NCBI GenBank assembly: GCA_023393165.1
Contig: JAEWMJ010000027.1
Coordinates: 91,552-155,551, forward strand
Source: Bacillota bacterium
Lineage (GTDB): Bacteria; Bacillota; Clostridia; Christensenellales; Christensenellaceae
Length of the DNA: 64,000 nt
Direction of reading: 5' to 3'
Shown here: piece by piece, positions 61,269 through 64,000 of the stretch
How positions within the stretch are numbered: the stretch's first letter is position 1
Layout: every line of letters starts with the position of its first letter
Notes under the pieces: model-generated
The model's database searches: none
What the model was told of the DNA's origin: nothing
The model's input: the letters and a program-made list of their open reading frames with translations, nothing else
Program-made: the position numbers and the translations under genes

Positions 61269-62729
61269 TTAAAATTTACCCGAGTAGTTGGGCGCTTCTT
61301 TTGTAATACTGATGTCATGCGGATGGCTTTCCTGCAATCCGGCGTTTGTGATCTTGATAAACTCGGCCTTTTCTTTGAGCTGCATAAGGTTCTCCGCGCC
61401 CAGGTATCCCATGCCGGATTTCAGCCCGCCGACCATCTGGAATATGGTGTCCGCCAGAGGTCCTTTGAAAGGAACACGGCCTTCCACGCCCTCCGGAACC
61501 AGCTTTTGCGACCCTTCCTGAAAATAACGGTCCGCCGATCCCTGTTTCATGGACGCTATGGAACCCATGCCGCGGTATACCTTGAAGCTTCTGCCCTGGT
61601 AGATTTCCGTTTCACCCGGGCTTTCCTTGGTTCCGGCAAACAGGCTGCCGATCATGACCGCCCCCGCTCCGCCGGCCAGAGCCTTGGTGATATCGCCGGA
61701 GTATTTGATGCCGCCGTCCGCGATGATTTTTACGCCTAGCTTGTCCGCCATTTCGGCGCATTCCATAACGGCTGAAAGCTGCGGAACGCCAATGCCGGCG
61801 ATCACGCGGGTCGTACAGATGGATCCGGGACCGATACCGACTTTTACACAGTCCGCGCCCGCCTCAACCAGGTCGCGCACGGCTTCGGCTGTGGCAACGT
61901 TGCCTGCCAGCACTTCGATGTCCGGATAGCATTCCTTTATTTTTTTAACCATGTCGAGCACGTTTTGCGAATGCCCGTGGGAAGTATCAATGGCGATCAT
62001 ATCCACTTTTGCGGCAACCAGTGCGCGAACGCGGTCCATGGTATCCCTGCTGGTACCCACCGCCGCGCCAACCAGCAGCCTGCCGCCGCTGTCTTTTGCG
62101 GAATTTGGATACTGGATCGCTTTCTCAATGTCTTTGATGGTAATGAGGCCTTTCAGAATGCCTTCCTCGTCCACCAGGGGAAGTTTTTCGATCTTATGTT
62201 TGCTCAAGATCTTCTGCGCCCCGGCAAGAGTGGTGCCGATCGGCGCGGTGATCAGATTTTCGCTTGTCATAACCTCGCGGATGAACTTGGAATAATCCGT
62301 TTCAAACCGCAGGTCGCGGTTGGTGATGATGCCTACCAGTTTTCTGTCCTTGGTTACCACCGGTACGCCGGATATTTTGTATTTGCTCATGAGCGCGTCC
62401 GCATCCGCCACCCTGTGCTCGGGCGAAAGATAAAACGGATCCGATATAACGCCATGCTCGCTTCTTTTTACCTTGTCCACGTTTTCCGCCTGTTCGGTAA
62501 TGGACATATTCTTATGTATGATACCCATCCCGCCTTCCCTGGCGATCGCGATCGCCAGGGTACATTCGGTAACCGTATCCATCGCGGCGCTCATAAGCGG
62601 GATGTTCAGTTTGATTTTTTTGGTGAGGCTGGACGTAACATCCACCTGCTGCGGCATCACCGCGCTGTGCTTGGGTTTTAAAAGCACATCGTCAAACGTA
62701 AGTCCTTCTTCTATAACTACTTTCTTCAT
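61269..62729 (-). CDS. guaB: Inosine-5'-monophosphate dehydrogenase
   Basis: 486 residues. TIM barrel interrupted by two CBS domains (about 95-205). Catalytic Cys loop GIGPGSICTTRVIAG, IMP-binding DGGIKYSGDI and the flap GMGSIASM. It oxidises IMP to XMP, the rate-limiting step before GuaA. It lies about 220 bp upstream of guaA in the same direction. The gap holds a long AT-rich hairpin near 61080-61120 and possibly a guaA promoter. AAAGGA precedes the ATG. Confidence 0.98.
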   Translation of the reverse strand: MKKVVIEEGLTFDDVLLKPKHSAVMPQQVDVTSSLTKKIKLNIPLMSAAMDTVTECTLAIAIAREGGMGIIHKNMSITEQAENVDKVKRSEHGVISDPFYLSPEHRVADADALMSKYKISGVPVVTKDRKLVGIITNRDLRFETDYSKFIREVMTSENLITAPIGTTLAGAQKILSKHKIEKLPLVDEEGILKGLITIKDIEKAIQYPNSAKDSGGRLLVGAAVGTSRDTMDRVRALVAAKVDMIAIDTSHGHSQNVLDMVKKIKECYPDIEVLAGNVATAEAVRDLVEAGADCVKVGIGPGSICTTRVIAGIGVPQLSAVMECAEMADKLGVKIIADGGIKYSGDITKALAGGAGAVMIGSLFAGTKESPGETEIYQGRSFKVYRGMGSIASMKQGSADRYFQEGSQKLVPEGVEGRVPFKGPLADTIFQMVGGLKSGMGYLGAENLMQLKEKAEFIKITNAGLQESHPHDISITKEAPNYSGKF

Positions 62730-62781
62730 ATTTAAAAAATCCTTTCAGATAAAATAATATTCAAAGTTTTAATTAAAAATT

Positions 62782-63609
62782 TCAATCGATCAGTTTCTGC
62801 CTGGTAAAGCGGCCCAGCCCCCGGAATACCAGAAACACATCGGCAACCAGCACGGCCGCGCCGATCAGCGCAAGCGTTCCCTGGGATAAAAACAGCATGC
62901 CGGTGGTTTGCGCCATCATGAGTCCGATCACAGGCAATACGATGATGACCGACCACTGCTGCGCCGCCTGGAATGTTTTTGCCTTGGCGCTCACAAACAC
63001 CATCAATATGGTGGCCAGCATGGAGAACGCAGGGGTCAGTATAAATAAAAACACGTACCAGTTGGACGTGGGGAATATAAATTCGCCAAAAAGGGATTGC
63101 ATCCCAAAGTTTACCACACAGCCATAAACGGCTACCGAGACATAGGTGAAGATGATTGCAGGTACAAATGCCGCCAAAACCTTTCCCCAGAACATCCGCG
63201 CCATGGAAACCGGCGCGTACAGCAAGGTTTCAAGAGTATGCTTTTCTTTTTCGCCCACCACGCAATTTGCGGATATGATGCTGGATATCAGTACCGGGAT
63301 CAGTACGAACATAGGCATAAACAGATAATTCAAAAACAAAAACATGAACTGCATGTCGGGCGAGGCAAAACTCTGCACCTTTGCGAGTATATCTCCGTTG
63401 CCCGCCAGCATCGCCAAATACATGGACAGGTCATCCACATTGGCTCCGTTGGTTACCGAGCCCATGGAAGCGGATCCCGTCAGGATCATCATAAGCGGCA
63501 GAAATACGGAAAACACAAGCGGCACGATCAGCATGGGAGCAAGCGTTTGTTTGCTGGAAAATACCTGCCGGATATCTTTTTTCATAATAGCCAAAACAGC
63601 GCCTTTCAT
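62782..63609 (-). CDS. ABC-2 type permease (NatB-like)
   Basis: 275 residues with six helices: VFSSKQTLAPMLIVPLVFSV at the N-terminus and VGEKEKHTLETLLYAPVSMA, the typical ABC-2 cytosolic loop. It pairs with the ATPase whose gene overlaps by 4 bp. An exporter of unknown substrate, by family sodium, a drug or a peptide. Confidence 0.9.
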   Translation of the reverse strand: MKGAVLAIMKKDIRQVFSSKQTLAPMLIVPLVFSVFLPLMMILTGSASMGSVTNGANVDDLSMYLAMLAGNGDILAKVQSFASPDMQFMFLFLNYLFMPMFVLIPVLISSIISANCVVGEKEKHTLETLLYAPVSMARMFWGKVLAAFVPAIIFTYVSVAVYGCVVNFGMQSLFGEFIFPTSNWYVFLFILTPAFSMLATILMVFVSAKAKTFQAAQQWSVIIVLPVIGLMMAQTTGMLFLSQGTLALIGAAVLVADVFLVFRGLGRFTRQKLID

Positions 63610-64000
63610 TGTACCTTCTCCCTTACCTTAAAATAAATGTCGCTCAAGTCGTGCTCTTTTAAACGCGCGTCGTACACGTCGCATACGGCGCTCACTTCAC
63701 GGATGATTCCCGGGATCTCCTCTTCGCCCTGAATATCTATTGATACTTCGCCGTTCTGCACGGTATATTTTGAGGGGATATTTCCGCCCACCCGCAGGAT
63801 AAGCGTTTCCCTGTGGTTGTATTTCTTCTTTAAATACTCCAGGCTGCCCGCCTCCAGAACAGTTCCGCTGTCCAGAAAAACAAATTCGTCGCATACCTTC
63901 TGCGCCTCGTTTAAGTTGTGCGTGCACAGCAATATAGTAACTTCCTCGCTTTTGAGCAATTGTATGAGGTTTAATATGGACTGCGCGGATTCGGGGTCAA
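63606..64000 (-). CDS. ABC transporter ATPase, partial (cut by window end)
   Basis: The frame is open to the window edge. The visible C-terminal part starts at the D-loop (DPESAQSILNLIQLLK) and includes the switch His in ILLCTHNLNEAQKV. Walker A, the signature and the first part of Walker B lie outside. The C-terminal extension (VGGNIPSKYTVQNGEVSIDI) is of the NatA/CcmA-like type. It powers the permease downstream. Confidence 0.88.
   Translation of the reverse strand, partial: DPESAQSILNLIQLLKSEEVTILLCTHNLNEAQKVCDEFVFLDSGTVLEAGSLEYLKKKYNHRETLILRVGGNIPSKYTVQNGEVSIDIQGEEEIPGIIREVSAVCDVYDARLKEHDLSDIYFKVREKVQ

Noticed and set aside
61048..62781. Possible purine riboswitch before guaA or guaB
   Set aside because: No purine-aptamer core or conserved loop pattern found. 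Only AT-rich hairpins near 61080-61120 are seen.

Overview
The window looks like the chromosome of an anaerobic, low-to-mid GC Gram-positive bacterium of the class Clostridia. The evidence is an oxygen-sensitive glycyl radical enzyme with its activase, a sortase with an LPQTG cell-wall protein, strong AGGAGG ribosome sites, BlaI/M56, PadR and BceRS-like regulation, and gene order typical of Bacillota. No rRNA, tRNA or CRISPR array was seen, and the genus cannot be named from this sequence alone.

1-14.7 kb (minus strand): one long catabolic operon. A LacI-type repressor, a mannose-6-phosphate-isomerase-like cupin, a ribose-type ABC importer, a ThuA-like protein, a Gfo/Idh/MocA oxidoreductase, a glycyl radical enzyme with its activase, an FGGY kinase, a ribulose-phosphate-epimerase-like protein and a zinc alcohol dehydrogenase (cut by the window edge) follow one another. 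A consensus promoter and two matching LacI-type operators lie upstream. The set reads as import and radical-based anaerobic breakdown of a sugar or polyol; the substrate is not evident.

15.1-29.6 kb: chromosomal accessory genes. They comprise a sortase with a glycine-rich LPQTG surface protein and an upstream LuxR/TPR-like regulator; a PadR - three DUF1048 paralogues - DrrAB-like ABC exporter operon; an Ada/AlkA fusion with Ogt; and a BlaI repressor with an M56 membrane protease fused to a DUF3048 (YerB) domain.

29.7-59.5 kb: a composite genomic island ending exactly at the 3' end of guaA. Seven short guaA-end-like sequences (29.78, 31.11, 36.84, 38.03, 38.45, 47.97 and 59.52 kb), all in the same orientation, divide it into segments. 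The right-most segment (about 47.97-59.52 kb) is a complete-looking integrative mobilizable element: tyrosine integrase, excisionase, HTH regulator with three operators, RepA-like ATPase, MobC, relaxase and a candidate oriT. It carries a DUF2142 membrane protein and a permease-ATPase-permease ABC system divergent from a small secreted protein. The next segment to the left (about 38.45-47.97 kb) ends in a related element that lost integrase, rep, mobC and half the relaxase through one deletion that fused the excisionase to the relaxase tail. Its cargo is an FRG-domain protein, two paralogous secreted proteins with a lipoprotein, and an ECF sigma/anti-sigma operon with secreted proteins and a VanZ-like protein. 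Further left are an FRG-domain gene, an ABC/two-component cassette bracketed by about 93-bp direct repeats, and a DUF2935-like gene.

59.5-64 kb: core genes guaA and guaB (GMP synthesis), followed by an ABC-2 permease and its ATPase, the latter running off the window.
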